DNA of 64,000 bases from an uncultured Ruminococcus sp. (GTDB taxonomy: Bacteria; Bacillota; Clostridia; Oscillospirales; Ruminococcaceae), in contig CASEUJ010000032.1 of assembly GCA_949291125.1 (NCBI GenBank), positions 79,640 through 143,639 on the forward strand. Direction: 5' to 3'. This document shows positions 10,807 to 20,172 of this stretch, in pieces. The notes under the pieces are model-generated. The model was not told where the DNA came from. It did not search any database and saw only the letters and a list, made by a program, of their open reading frames with translations. The translations under genes and the position numbers were made by a program. Positions within the stretch are counted from its first letter, which is position 1, and each line of letters starts with the position of its first letter.

Positions 10807-12186
10807 TTATGCCGCACCGCTGTCGCGGATGTTTTTAATGGTATCTTCTACGAGTTGTTTGAAGTGTTCATCGCGCTTCATCAGGCTTTCCACATTGCTG
10901 ATGGAATAGACGATCGTGGAGTGATCTCTTCCGCCGAACTCTGTCCCGATGGCCTGAAGCGGCATCTGGGTGATCTCCCTGACGACATAAACGGCCACTT
11001 TCCGTGCGGTTGAGATCTGACTCGAACGCTTGGTGCTGCGGATATCTTCCGGCGTTACGCCATAGACATCTGCGACCTCAGCGATGATTTTTTCCACGGT
11101 GATCGGGACGGGCTGGTCGTCGCTTAAAATATCACGGATGACGCTCTGTGCCATGGAGATCGACGGTGCTGAACCGGCAAGGTGTTTGAGCGCCTTGAGC
11201 TTTTTCACCGCGCCCTCGAGCTGACGGATGTTGTTTTTGAGCCGGTTGGCGATAAATTCGGTGACATCTTCTGGGATAAAGAGATTGAGAAGCTCTGCCT
11301 TGCGGCGGATGATCGCGATGCGTGTTTCAAGATCCGGCGTTGTAATATCGGTGATCAGACCCCATTCAAACCGGTTGCGGATTCGCTCTTCAAGTGTCTG
11401 GAGCTCCTTCGGGGGTTTATCGGATGTGATGACGATCTGTTTTCCCTCAGCATGGAGTTTATTAAAGGTATGGAAGAATTCTTCCTGCATCCGTTCCTTG
11501 TTGCTGAAAAACTGGATATCGTCGATGAGCAGAAGGTCGGCGTTGCGGAACTTATCGTGAAAGCGTGCGGTGTCGCCGTCATTGATGCTGGAGATAAAGT
11601 CGTTGCCGAATTCTTCACTGGTGACATAGATGATCTGATATTCCGGGTGGTTGAGGTGGACTTCATGGGCGATCGCATGCATCAGGTGTGTTTTTCCGAG
11701 TCCTGACGGGCCATAGATAAAGAGCGGGTTATAGCTCTTTCCCGGATCTTTTGCCACGGCGTTACAGGCAGCGTGGGCGAATTCATTGGAGCTACCGACG
11801 ATAAAGGTATCGAAGGTATATTCATATGCCGCCTCTTCAAAGCTGTGTTCCAGTTCTTCATGGCGGCGCACAAGGTCATCGTAATTTTTCGGTTTTTTCT
11901 CTTCCGCGGCGATAGATTCTGTCGTATCATCGACGACTTGGATCTGGATATCGACATCAAAGCCGAGGATATTATGGAATGCTTCTTTGAGAAGATCGCC
12001 GTAATTACTCATGGTTACGCTTTTCTGGAAGTCAGACTGAACGGTAAAGTAGGCGATAGAACCATCGAGTTTCACAGGGGTGAGGGTATCGATCCAGAGT
12101 TTTACGGCAACTTCCGGGATTTCGCCTTCTTTGAGACAATATTGTTTGACATGGGAAAAGACATCATCGAATGAGTTCATAGACAT
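10807..12186 (-). CDS. dnaA: Chromosomal replication initiator DnaA
   Basis: AAA+ initiator that binds DnaA boxes and melts the origin. It has 459 residues: N-terminal interaction domain (1-80), Walker A GPSGLGKTH at 159-167, Walker B DLLLIDDIQFF, arginine-finger region RIRNRFEWGL, and the C-terminal DNA-binding signature FGGRDHSTIVYSI. The start ATG at 12186 has AAGGAGG 11 bases upstream; another in-frame ATG is at 12180. A sigma-A-type promoter lies about 200 bases upstream, between the two DnaA-box groups, consistent with autoregulation. Confidence 0.98.
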   Translation of the reverse strand: MSMNSFDDVFSHVKQYCLKEGEIPEVAVKLWIDTLTPVKLDGSIAYFTVQSDFQKSVTMSNYGDLLKEAFHNILGFDVDIQIQVVDDTTESIAAEEKKPKNYDDLVRRHEELEHSFEEAAYEYTFDTFIVGSSNEFAHAACNAVAKDPGKSYNPLFIYGPSGLGKTHLMHAIAHEVHLNHPEYQIIYVTSEEFGNDFISSINDGDTARFHDKFRNADLLLIDDIQFFSNKERMQEEFFHTFNKLHAEGKQIVITSDKPPKELQTLEERIRNRFEWGLITDITTPDLETRIAIIRRKAELLNLFIPEDVTEFIANRLKNNIRQLEGAVKKLKALKHLAGSAPSISMAQSVIRDILSDDQPVPITVEKIIAEVADVYGVTPEDIRSTKRSSQISTARKVAVYVVREITQMPLQAIGTEFGGRDHSTIVYSISNVESLMKRDEHFKQLVEDTIKNIRDSGAA

Positions 12187-12253
12187 AGAACATAGATCCT
12201 CCTTTAATATAAAACAGTAGACGTAGACACTGTTGAAATAACAGAATCGGTCG

Positions 12254-12460
12254 CTGTGGAAAAGCGATCCGGAAATGCGGCAATGCGGCGGCAAGATATG
12301 CTTGGAAATATAGAAAAAAGGGGAGAAAAGTGCCGCATAGCTCTGTTTTTTCTGAAACACGAGCAGAGCCTTCTAAAATAATAGTATACCATATTGGCTG
12401 TTGAAAATCAAGTCCTTTCGGTGGAAAACTTCAAATAATTGTGGAAAGCTTTGTGGAGAA
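12254..12460. promoter_or_regulatory. Second DnaA-box group upstream of dnaA
   Basis: TGTGGAAAA at 12254-12262, TGTGGAAAG at 12440-12448 and TGTGGAGAA at 12452-12460 are DnaA-box variants in the same orientation. They flank the dnaA promoter. Together with the dnaA-dnaN cluster they resemble the two-part origin known from Bacillus subtilis. Confidence 0.6.
12383..12411 (-). promoter_or_regulatory. dnaA promoter, sigma-A type
   Basis: On the minus strand TTGATT, 17 bases, then TATACT. It leaves a leader of roughly 190 nucleotides before the dnaA start. Confidence 0.75.
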
Positions 12461-12471
12461 GCGGCATTTAT

Positions 12472-12510
12472 GGCGGCGACTCGCCGCGGACAGTCTATCC
12501 CAATTTGGCA
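12472..12510 (+). repeat. Intergenic repeat family A, copy 4 (fragment)
   Basis: Contains the palindromic core GGCGGCGACTCGCCGC and the following GGACAGTCTATCCCAATTT, then diverges. It lies in the dnaA-rpmH gap directly before a family B copy. Confidence 0.6.
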
Positions 12511-12540
12511 AATATAAAGTATTTAAGCTTCCTGAAAGGC

Positions 12541-12598
12541 GATGCGAAGCGAGTGCATGTGGTAGGGGAGGAACTGTCGTCAGACGATAGAGGAGTTC
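12541..12598 (+). repeat. Intergenic repeat family B, copy 2, with hairpin
   Basis: Aligns with 6888-6941 throughout. It can fold: CTGTCGTC (12574-12581) with GACGATAG (12583-12590), enclosed by GAACT and AGTTC. There is no T-run, so it is not an obvious terminator. Apart from this, the repeat A fragment and the promoters, I see nothing in the 12187-12759 gap. Confidence 0.55.
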
Positions 12599-12759
12599 TC
12601 TTCGAGCCGGCAAAAATCAGCCCCGGAAACAAGACAATGATAATGATCGGACGAATATCTTGAATTGTAAAATTTCTATAAATTTTTGAATCATTTGCCG
12701 CAAACACAAAAAAACCAGCCAAAATAGGGCGCTTCTCTTCGCTTTTTTCAAAAAAAAGC

Positions 12760-12788
12760 TTGACAAATGGAAATGCATCCGCTATAAT
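12760..12788 (+). promoter_or_regulatory. rpmH promoter, consensus sigma-A
   Basis: TTGACA (12760-12765), 17 bases, TATAAT (12783-12788): a perfect match. It drives rpmH and, through it, the rnpA-yidD-yidC-jag genes, with a leader of about 120 nucleotides. Confidence 0.9.
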
Positions 12789-12915
12789 ATATGTTAACTG
12801 GATTTCTGCGGACATCTGCGGAGATCTTGCTTGTGTGCGTGTTTTGTGCGGTTCTGTGGATGATGGATCGCCTGCATGTGCAAAAACTGAATCGAAAGAA
12901 AGGGGGTCGCTTGTC

Positions 12916-13050
12916 TTGAAGAGAACGTATCAGCCGAAGAAGATCCACCGCAAGAAGGTGCATGGCTTCCGGAAGAGAATGGCCACTGCGGACGGTAGAA
13001 AGGTTTTAGCTCGCAGAAGAGCAAAGGGCAGAGCAAGACTGAGCCACTGA
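12916..13050 (+). CDS. rpmH: 50S ribosomal protein L34
   Basis: A 44-residue, very basic ribosomal protein, [18 protein letters not shown] then [13 protein letters not shown]-like end, complete for the family. The start is a TTG with AGGGGG nine bases upstream; no ATG gives the conserved KRTYQP start. It is followed by a hairpin with T-run, which may reduce read-through into rnpA and so set a high L34 to RNase P ratio. Confidence 0.95.
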   Translation: MKRTYQPKKIHRKKVHGFRKRMATADGRKVLARRRAKGRARLSH

Positions 13051-13059
13051 TCAAAGCCG

Positions 13060-13096
13060 GACCACAACGCCGCTACGTTTGTGGTCTTTTTGTTTT
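13060..13096 (+). terminator. rpmH-rnpA terminator or attenuator
   Basis: GACCACAA (13060-13067) pairs with TTGTGGTC (13079-13086), followed by TTTTTGTTTT. The rnpA start is only 16 bases further on. Confidence 0.8.
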
Positions 13097-13111
13097 GCTG
13101 GAGAATGAAGA

Positions 13112-13480
13112 ATGCAACATACCTATATGCTGAAACAAAACCGGGATTTTTTACAGCTCTATCACCGTGGAAAAAAAATCGGATCTCCCTATGTGGTGGT
13201 CTATGTGCGCCGATCACGGCGCCGGTATAATCGCCTCGGCATCACGGTTGGGAAAAAGGTCGGTTGTGCTGTGAAGCGCAACCGCGCAAAACGTATCATC
13301 CTACAGGCATACCGTGAAACTGAACATCTGCTTCCGCTCGGAATGGATCTGGTCATCGTGGCAATGCCGCGGATCGATGGGATCAAATCGACGGTGCTGC
13401 GCGATTATTTCGCCGGTACCGGGAATGATAAGATCCGGCGTGCTGTCTTTCCGAAGGAAGAAGGGGCGAAACCGCGATGA
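13112..13480 (+). CDS. rnpA: Ribonuclease P protein component
   Basis: Protein cofactor of the RNase P ribozyme that trims tRNA 5' ends. It has 122 residues and the diagnostic basic helix KRNRAKRII (about residues 55-63), which contacts the RNA. GGAG lies eight bases before the chosen ATG; an out-of-frame ATG is at 13105. The stop overlaps the yidD start (ATGA). Confidence 0.95.
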   Translation: MQHTYMLKQNRDFLQLYHRGKKIGSPYVVVYVRRSRRRYNRLGITVGKKVGCAVKRNRAKRIILQAYRETEHLLPLGMDLVIVAMPRIDGIKSTVLRDYFAGTGNDKIRRAVFPKEEGAKPR

Positions 13481-13752
13481 AATATCTGTTTGCGGCACTG
13501 ATCCGGCTCTATCAGTGTTTCTCAAGGCTGACGCCGCCGGTGTGCCGGTTTTATCCGACCTGTTCGCATTATGCCTATGAGGCGATTGTGCGGTTCGGAA
13601 TATTGCGCGGCGGCTTTCTTGCGGTGCGCAGACTTTTGCGCTGTCATCCGTGGAATCCCGGCGGGATCGATCCCGTACCGGAACGCATTGCGTTTCCGCC
13701 CGGACGACGGCACCGAATCCGAAACAGAAAGGATAAAAGAATTAAGCTATGA
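13477..13752 (+). CDS. yidD: Membrane protein insertion factor YidD
   Basis: A 91-residue amphipathic protein that assists YidC. It has the family pattern [49 protein letters not shown] and GGIDPVP, with the conserved cysteines. The C-terminal 20 residues are very basic. It overlaps rnpA and yidC by four bases each, in the usual order. Confidence 0.95.
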   Translation: MKYLFAALIRLYQCFSRLTPPVCRFYPTCSHYAYEAIVRFGILRGGFLAVRRLLRCHPWNPGGIDPVPERIAFPPGRRHRIRNRKDKRIKL

Positions 13753-14897
13753 TGGACGCACTGTATCATATTTGCGGCCTGCCGTTTGGCTGGATCATGC
13801 GCCTGATTTACCTGTTGGTGGACAATTATGCGCTTGCGATCCTCGTCTTTACGATTATTACGAGACTGATCTTGTTTCCGATCTCGTATAAACAACAGCT
13901 GAGCTCCGCAAAAATGCAGCGATTGAATCCAAAGATCGAAAAGCTGCGCAAAAAATATAAAGATGATCAGAAAAAGCTTCAGGAAGAACAGATGAAGCTT
14001 TATCAGGAAGAACATATCAACCCCGGCGCATCGTGTCTGCCGATGTTTTTACAGTTCTTTATCCTGTTCGGAATCCTGGATGTTGTGTATAAGCCTTTGT
14101 CTTACATCCTCCGGGTGACCGACGATGTGATTGCAAGTGCTTTTGAGGTCGTGCAGCGGATCAACCCGACTCTTGCGGAACAGGGGACGAGCCTGCGGCA
14201 GGAGCTTACGGTATTGATGGCACACCATTCGGATCCGTCGGCATTCGCCGGGACGATTTCAGACAGCCTTTCGGCACAGATGGCGGATTTTTATGATAAG
14301 TTCAGCCTCTTCGGCATCAATCTCGGCACGACGCCGCAGTGGAACCCGGAGGTCTGGAACGGAACGACGATTGCGCTGTTTTTAATTCCGTTTGCATCTG
14401 GTTTGATCCAGCTTATACTGACGATCTATACCCAGATTATGCAGAAAAAGCGCAATCCGAACATGCCGAATATGGGATGCATGAATGTCATGCTCTTTAT
14501 CATGCCGGTGTTCTCGGTGGTATTCGCATTTCAGGTACCAGCCGGCGTTGGCTTTTACTGGGCTTGTTCGTCGCTGTTCTCGCTGATCCAGTCGATCGGG
14601 CTTTATAATTATTTCACGCCGAGCCGCGTCGAAAAGCTCGTCGAAAAGGAAAACCAAAAACTTGAGCGCAAATACGCAAGCGGTAAGCAGAGCTTTACAC
14701 AGCGTATGATGGGACAGATGCAGGGACAGACAGAGGCGGAGAAAGCGCGCGCAAAGAACATCGAGGCGGCGAAGGACATGTCGCGTTCAGAGCTTTCTAA
14801 GTTTCAGAATGAACAAATCAAGGAAGCGCGCAGACGTATGGCAGAAAAATATGGGGATTCTTATACGGATACCGGCGAGGATACGAAACAGCCCTGA
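13749..14897 (+). CDS. yidC: Membrane protein insertase YidC/SpoIIIJ
   Basis: Oxa1-family insertase, 382 residues. A first membrane helix is followed by the positively charged cytoplasmic hairpin ([20 protein letters not shown], about 55-85) and four more helices, with a periplasm-like insert of about 90 residues (115-205) longer than in Bacillus. The signal peptide with lipobox found in Bacillus SpoIIIJ is absent; the protein begins [14 protein letters not shown], as in many clostridia. The tail is charged. Confidence 0.95.
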   Translation: MMDALYHICGLPFGWIMRLIYLLVDNYALAILVFTIITRLILFPISYKQQLSSAKMQRLNPKIEKLRKKYKDDQKKLQEEQMKLYQEEHINPGASCLPMFLQFFILFGILDVVYKPLSYILRVTDDVIASAFEVVQRINPTLAEQGTSLRQELTVLMAHHSDPSAFAGTISDSLSAQMADFYDKFSLFGINLGTTPQWNPEVWNGTTIALFLIPFASGLIQLILTIYTQIMQKKRNPNMPNMGCMNVMLFIMPVFSVVFAFQVPAGVGFYWACSSLFSLIQSIGLYNYFTPSRVEKLVEKENQKLERKYASGKQSFTQRMMGQMQGQTEAEKARAKNIEAAKDMSRSELSKFQNEQIKEARRRMAEKYGDSYTDTGEDTKQP

Positions 14898-15031
14898 CGG
14901 GTCTGGAAAACAGGATTCTAAGGATGTGGCGTTTCTATTGGGATAACGCCGGATGGAATGGGGTATTTCTTGTGTAAATGATGCCTTGGTGTCGGGACAA
15001 AGCGGACAGCGGGCGGCATCGGGAGAAAGGG

Positions 15032-16057
15032 ATGAGCAAGGCAATGAAAGAAATCTTTACTGCAAAGTCGATTGAAGAAGCAAAAAAGATGGCAGAAGAA
15101 AAATTCGGCGTTTCGCAGGATTATATTGTATACCGGATTTTAGAAGAGCCGAAAAAATCGATTTTCGGCAAGATTAAGCGTGAAGCACAGGTTGAGGCGG
15201 TGTATGAGCCGCCGGTTGAACAGGAGAAAGAGCCGGCAGAAGAAGCGTCGGTTACAGAACAGTCGGCAAAGCCGGAAGTAATCCCGGCGCCGTCTGGGGC
15301 AGAAACAGCGCCGGAACAGACAGAAGAACAGATAGTTTCACCGGAACACAGCGGTGGGATCGGCATTGAGTCAGAAGAGGTGGAGTGTATTCTCAGTGTG
15401 GATGAGCTTTCGCCGGGGCTGGCGCGTGCAAGACAATATGTCATCGATATTTATGAGAAGATGGGCGTAGCGATCGAAATTGAGGTCATGAAGACCAAAA
15501 GCGGGATCCGTATGGAGCTCAAGAGCGATTCCAAGAGTGGTACGATTATCGGCAGACGCGGTGAAATGCTCGATTCGGTACAGTATCTGGCATCAATCAT
15601 TGCCAACAAGAACAGCGATACGTATTGCCGGATGATGCTTGACAGCAATGGCTATCGGGAAAAGCGCCGCCGGACGCTTGAACAGCTTGCGGATAAAATT
15701 GCACGCAACGTACAGCGAAGCGGCAGATCGACGACCTTAGAGCCGATGAATCCATACGAGCGCCGCATTATTCACAGCCGCATCGCCGAGATCGACGGGG
15801 TAAGTTCGCGCAGTGTCGGGGAAGATCCCTATCGCAAGGTTGTGATCTCATCGGTCGGTGGACCGCGTCGCGGCGGAAACGGAACGTATCGCGGCGGCAG
15901 AAAGAATGGCGGTAAGCGCCCGTATCGTGAGCGTAAGCCGGAAGATTTCAAGCGCAGAGATCTTGACTCTATGAAAACGAGTTTTGAGCGCGACTATAAA
16001 AAGCCAAAGCCGGAGGACGAGCTGAACGCAGGGCTGTACGGAAAGATCGAATTCTGA
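15032..16057 (+). CDS. jag: RNA-binding protein Jag/KhpB
   Basis: Three parts are visible in 341 residues: an N-terminal Jag domain (AKSIEEAKKMAEEKFGVSQDY), an acidic Pro/Glu-rich linker (about 60-115), a KH domain with GTIIGRRGEMLDSVQYL, and an R3H domain with ERRIIHSRI. A basic Gly/Arg-rich tail (GGPRRGGNGTYRGGRKNGG) adds likely RNA contacts. The start at 15032 has GGAG six bases upstream; a longer frame from 14978 lacks one. Partners such as KhpA are not in this window. Confidence 0.93.
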   Translation: MSKAMKEIFTAKSIEEAKKMAEEKFGVSQDYIVYRILEEPKKSIFGKIKREAQVEAVYEPPVEQEKEPAEEASVTEQSAKPEVIPAPSGAETAPEQTEEQIVSPEHSGGIGIESEEVECILSVDELSPGLARARQYVIDIYEKMGVAIEIEVMKTKSGIRMELKSDSKSGTIIGRRGEMLDSVQYLASIIANKNSDTYCRMMLDSNGYREKRRRTLEQLADKIARNVQRSGRSTTLEPMNPYERRIIHSRIAEIDGVSSRSVGEDPYRKVVISSVGGPRRGGNGTYRGGRKNGGKRPYRERKPEDFKRRDLDSMKTSFERDYKKPKPEDELNAGLYGKIEF

Positions 16058-16082
16058 CGCAGGCAAGACATAAAAAAGCCAG

Positions 16083-16107
16083 ATCTCCCCGGAAGGGGAG
16101 ATTTTTT
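16083..16107 (+). terminator. Terminator after jag
   Basis: ATCTCCCC, loop GGAA, GGGGAGAT, then a T-run: a strong intrinsic terminator closing the rpmH-jag unit. Confidence 0.95.
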
Positions 16108-16159
16108 GTGTATCAGAAGGAATGTGATGCGCCCAACCACCCAGAAAAGGAGTGTACTT

Positions 16160-17536
16160 ATGATTTCATCGACTACCATTGCTGCTCTTGCAACACCTCA
16201 TGCGGCCGGCGGCATCGCCGTGATCCGTATTTCCGGCAGCCGCGCCCTCTCCATCGCTGCCGCCTGCTTCTCCCCGATATCAACGAAGTCCCCGGAAACC
16301 ATGCGCGGTTATACCTGCGCCTATGGCACAATCCTCGATATGTCCGGCGCCGAAATTGACGACGGTATCCTCACCGTCTTTCGCGCCCCGCACAGTTATA
16401 CCGGCGAAGATGTCGCGGAACTCTCATGCCACGGCGGAATCTATGTCACCGAACGTATTCTCGATGCACTCTACGCCGCCGGCGCAGTCCCGGCAGAACC
16501 CGGTGAATTTACAAAGCGCGCATTTCTTGCCGGAAAAATGACGCTGACACAGGCAGAGGCCGTTATGGATGTCATCGGCGCGGCAGGCGAACGGGAACTC
16601 GCCTTTGCCCATGCCCAGCAAAAGGGCGCGCTGTTTCACCGCGTCCATCGGATTCAACAGCAGATCGTGCGTTGTCTGGGCGATCTGGCGGCTTGGGCAG
16701 ATTATCCGGAGGAAGAGGACATTCCGCCGGTTACGCCGGATTCGCTTCGTATGGAACTCGATCCCATTCAGGATCAGCTCGAACAAACGTTGGATACCTA
16801 TCAATATGGAAGAATTTTACAGTCCGGTGTTTCTGCCGTCATTGTCGGAAAGCCAAATGTTGGTAAATCCACCTTATTCAATCTTTTATCCGGGTCGGAC
16901 AGGAGCATTGTGACAGAGATCGCAGGTACGACACGAGATGTTGTGGAAGAACATATCCGGCTCGGAAATGTGACGCTGCGGCTGTCGGACACCGCCGGCA
17001 TTCGGGAAACGGAAGATGTGATCGAAAAAATTGGCGTCGAACTGGCGCAAAAGCGGCTTTCGGAAGCGGATCTGATCTTGGCGGTCTTTGATGCGACGCG
17101 TGCGTTGGACGATGCGGATATGCAGATTCTGGGACAGCTCCCGGAAAAGCCGGTGATTGCAATCGTGAATAAGTCGGATCAGGAGAATGTACTCGATGTT
17201 GACCAGCTCCGACAGCGGTTTGCACATGTTGTGGTCATGGCGGCGAAAGATGGCGTCGGGCTCGAGTCGCTCAGGCAGAAGGTAGAAGGGATGTTTTATC
17301 AGGCGCAGGTGACGCCAGAAATGGGAATTGTGGCAAATGCGCGTCAGAAACAGTGTTTAGAGCGTGCGAAGGAGCAAATCTTAGAGGCAAAGGCAGCGCT
17401 GGCACAAGGGGAAATGTTGGATGCAGTGACGGTATTGTTAGAAGAGGCAGCCGACGCATTGTTGACATTGACGGGAGAACGTGTTTCAGAGGCGGTTGTT
17501 GAGGACGTCTTTTCGCGGTTTTGTGTCGGAAAGTAG
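16160..17536 (+). CDS. mnmE: tRNA-modification GTPase MnmE
   Basis: Works with MnmG to add carboxymethylaminomethyl groups to U34 of certain tRNAs. It has 458 residues: N-terminal folate-binding domain, then the G domain with GKPNVGKSTL, DTAG and NKSD, and the C-terminal CVGK whose cysteine is typical of the family. The start at 16160 follows AAAGGAG at eight bases. It ends exactly where repeat copy 5 begins, and the mnmE-mnmG gap is 755 bp, unusually long for this pair. Confidence 0.97.
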   Translation: MISSTTIAALATPHAAGGIAVIRISGSRALSIAAACFSPISTKSPETMRGYTCAYGTILDMSGAEIDDGILTVFRAPHSYTGEDVAELSCHGGIYVTERILDALYAAGAVPAEPGEFTKRAFLAGKMTLTQAEAVMDVIGAAGERELAFAHAQQKGALFHRVHRIQQQIVRCLGDLAAWADYPEEEDIPPVTPDSLRMELDPIQDQLEQTLDTYQYGRILQSGVSAVIVGKPNVGKSTLFNLLSGSDRSIVTEIAGTTRDVVEEHIRLGNVTLRLSDTAGIRETEDVIEKIGVELAQKRLSEADLILAVFDATRALDDADMQILGQLPEKPVIAIVNKSDQENVLDVDQLRQRFAHVVVMAAKDGVGLESLRQKVEGMFYQAQVTPEMGIVANARQKQCLERAKEQILEAKAALAQGEMLDAVTVLLEEAADALLTLTGERVSEAVVEDVFSRFCVGK

Positions 17537-18000
17537 GCGGCGCATGCGTGCTCGCACAGAGCGGCCCACCCCAGCGGCGAGTCGCCGCAGACAGTCCACC
17601 CCAATTTTACGAACGTGAAATCTTGAAGTTACGGGCACTGCGTGCCCTGTGCGCCCCTCAAGGGGAATTTATGAGAAAAGAGAAATTCCCGAAAGCATGG
17701 GAAACGCACAAGTCAAGGATGCCCGAACGGAAACGTTTTTCGGTCCAGCAGTTTTTCAAAAATGCTGGTCGCTGCGGAGCAGCGAAACGAGTGTAGAAAA
17801 TCCGATGCAGTCGAAATCCAGAAAAAAAACCAAACAGCGCAAAGCCAATCTAAAAAACCTGTTCCACCCATGCAAAGAAAAACACCAGAACATCAACGGA
17901 GCAACAACCGTCAACGCCAAAAATCGGCTTTGCGCCCCAGGCGAACAGCAAGCGCAGCGCGCGATTTCGCCGGCGCCTGCTGCATGTGTGAGAGGATGAG
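17537..18000 (+). repeat. Intergenic repeat family A, copy 5
   Basis: Second long copy, same strand as copy 3. It contains the module GTGCTCGCACAGAGC, the palindrome GCGGCGAGTCGCCGC, the core CAGTCCACCCCAATTTTACG, GGGCACTGCGTGCCC, CCCCTCAAGGGG and the 41-codon frame (17671-17796), then one copy of the unit that is duplicated in copy 3. It begins directly after the mnmE stop codon. Confidence 0.85.
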
Positions 18001-18128
18001 AAGTTTGACTGCAAATCCCGGCTCCAGCGACTTCCGATTTGCTTCGTTTGTCCGGTTTTTCTTGTCATCTCCCACATGCGTTGGACACAGTGCGCTGTAT
18101 TTTTACCAAACGAACGATCTTACATATG

Positions 18129-18198
18129 AAAAGGCAGCACCGCGCAAAGATCGCATCGCGCGGCGCTTTTGCACAACCTCTGTGCGGTGGTGCCTTTT
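18129..18198 (+). terminator. Long stem-loop before mnmG, possible terminator
   Basis: AAAAGGCAGCACCGC (18129-18143) pairs with GCGGTGGTGCCTTTT (18184-18198) with one mismatch; a smaller hairpin lies inside. The short T-run fits a terminator for the mnmE transcript. Confidence 0.5.
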
Positions 18199-18215
18199 GT
18201 ACTTCCCAATCCTAT

Positions 18216-18231
18216 TGTTTCACGTGAAACA
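18216..18231. promoter_or_regulatory. parS: parS site 1
   Basis: Exact 16-bp palindrome TGTTTCACGTGAAACA, the ParB loading site of Bacillota, upstream of mnmG. Confidence 0.97.
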
Positions 18232-18249
18232 CATGTGCATCGCACCAGA

Positions 18250-18265
18250 TGTTTCACGTGAAACA
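18250..18265. promoter_or_regulatory. parS: parS site 2
   Basis: Second exact TGTTTCACGTGAAACA, 34 bp from site 1, between it and the mnmG start. Confidence 0.97.
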
Positions 18266-18291
18266 CAACGCAAACGAATGGAGTTTTTACG

Positions 18292-20172
18292 ATGTATACG
18301 ATGGAAACCTATGATGTTGCCGTGGTCGGCGCAGGTCACGCCGGCGTAGAGGCTGCACTTGCAGCAGCACGCCTTGGCTGCCGCACGGTGCTTTTTACCA
18401 TATCTCTTGATCAGATCGCCAATATGCCCTGTAATCCCTCGATTGGCGGCACGGCGAAAGGTCATCTCGTGCGCGAGATCGATGCTCTTGGCGGCGAGAT
18501 GGGGCGTGCGGCAGATGCTTGTTTTTTGCAGAGCCGAATGCTCAATCGCGGTAAGGGTGCGGCAGTGCACAGCCTTCGTGCACAGGCAGACCGCGTCAAG
18601 TATCATAACTATATGAAATTTGCCTGTGAAAAACAGTCGAACCTATCGATCAAGCAGGCGGAAATTGCACGCATTTGTGTCGAAAACGACAGAGTTACCG
18701 GTGTGATTACAACGCTCGGCGCATACTATGGCGCATCGGCAGTCATTCTGGCGACGGGAACCTATCTCAACGGCAGAATCCATGTCGGTCAGGTGTCGTA
18801 TGAAAGCGGTCCCGATTCCGCGCTCCCGAGCCGTGCATTGGGTGAAGAACTGCGCAAACTCGGGCTTCGGATGCGTCGGTTCAAGACCGGAACGCCATGT
18901 CGTGTCCACCGACGCAGCATCGACTTTGACGTTATGGAGCGACAGGACGGCGACGACCAGATCGTGCCCTTTTCCTTTGAAACTAATCCGAAAGGGTTAA
19001 AAAATCAGGTTTCATGTTATATCACTTACACGAATGCCGAAACACACCGGATTATCCGAGAAAATCTCAACCGATCGCCACTCTTTTCCGGTCAGATCGA
19101 GGGAATCGGGCCGCGCTATTGCCCTTCGATCGAAACCAAGATTGTCCGCTTTGCTGACAAGCCGCGTCATCAGCTGTTTGTGGAGCCAATGGGGCTGGAA
19201 ACGGAGGAATATTATTTACAGGGGATGTCCTCGTCCTTGCCGGAGGATGTTCAGGTCGCGTTTCTGCGTACGATCCGGGGGCTGGAACATGTCGAGATTA
19301 TGCGTCCGGCGTATGCGATTGAATATGACTGTGTCGATCCCACGGAACTGCGTGCGACGCTTGAGTGTAAAAAGATCGCCGGGCTCTATGGCGCAGGGCA
19401 ATTTAACGGCAGTTCCGGCTATGAGGAGGCTGCCGCACAGGGAATTATCGCCGGTATCAATGCGGCGCTCGCAGTTCAGCACAAGCCTTCGTTTGTACTT
19501 GATCGTGCATCTTCTTATATCGGTACGCTAATTGATGATCTGGTCACAAAGGGCTGTGAAGACCCCTATCGCATGATGACCTCGCGCAGCGAATACCGTC
19601 TTATTCTCCGCCAGGACAATGCTGACCAGCGTCTGATGCCCTATGGGCACAAGCTGGGACTGATCTCCGATGCACGATATCAGGCGATGGTGGAAAAATA
19701 TGCGGCAGTCGAACGCGAAAAAAAGCGCACCCAGACGACAAATCTTGCGCCGTCCGATGCGCTCAATGCGTTTTTAATGGAAAGAGGGACTTCGCCGCTC
19801 TCGACTGGATGTAAGGTTGCCGATCTTATTCGACGTCCCCAGCTCGATTATGCATCTCTTGCGCCGTTTGATCCGATGCGTCCGGAGCTTGCGCCGGTGA
19901 TTGGCGAACAGGTCGAGATTCAGATCAAATACGATGGTTATATCGAAAAACAATTGGCGCAGATCACGCGGATGCGCAAGCTTGAAACCATGGCGCTTCC
20001 GGAGGATGTGGATTATACGACCGTGCGCGGACTGCGGCTGGAGGCGGCAGAGAAACTCAATGCGCATCGTCCGCAGAATATCGGGCAGGCAAGCCGTATT
20101 TCCGGGGTATCGCCGGCGGATATTTCGGTGCTTCTGGTGTGGGACACTGCCAATCGGGAGGGAAAAGCATGA
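18292..20172 (+). CDS. mnmG: tRNA U34 modification enzyme MnmG (GidA)
   Basis: FAD-dependent partner of MnmE, 626 residues. The dinucleotide-binding motif [19 protein letters not shown] (about 10-28) and the family signature [20 protein letters not shown] (44-63) are intact. Conserved stretches [15 protein letters not shown] and [11 protein letters not shown] follow. GGAG lies eight bases before the first ATG. The stop overlaps the rsmG start by four bases. Confidence 0.97.
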   Translation: MYTMETYDVAVVGAGHAGVEAALAAARLGCRTVLFTISLDQIANMPCNPSIGGTAKGHLVREIDALGGEMGRAADACFLQSRMLNRGKGAAVHSLRAQADRVKYHNYMKFACEKQSNLSIKQAEIARICVENDRVTGVITTLGAYYGASAVILATGTYLNGRIHVGQVSYESGPDSALPSRALGEELRKLGLRMRRFKTGTPCRVHRRSIDFDVMERQDGDDQIVPFSFETNPKGLKNQVSCYITYTNAETHRIIRENLNRSPLFSGQIEGIGPRYCPSIETKIVRFADKPRHQLFVEPMGLETEEYYLQGMSSSLPEDVQVAFLRTIRGLEHVEIMRPAYAIEYDCVDPTELRATLECKKIAGLYGAGQFNGSSGYEEAAAQGIIAGINAALAVQHKPSFVLDRASSYIGTLIDDLVTKGCEDPYRMMTSRSEYRLILRQDNADQRLMPYGHKLGLISDARYQAMVEKYAAVEREKKRTQTTNLAPSDALNAFLMERGTSPLSTGCKVADLIRRPQLDYASLAPFDPMRPELAPVIGEQVEIQIKYDGYIEKQLAQITRMRKLETMALPEDVDYTTVRGLRLEAAEKLNAHRPQNIGQASRISGVSPADISVLLVWDTANREGKA

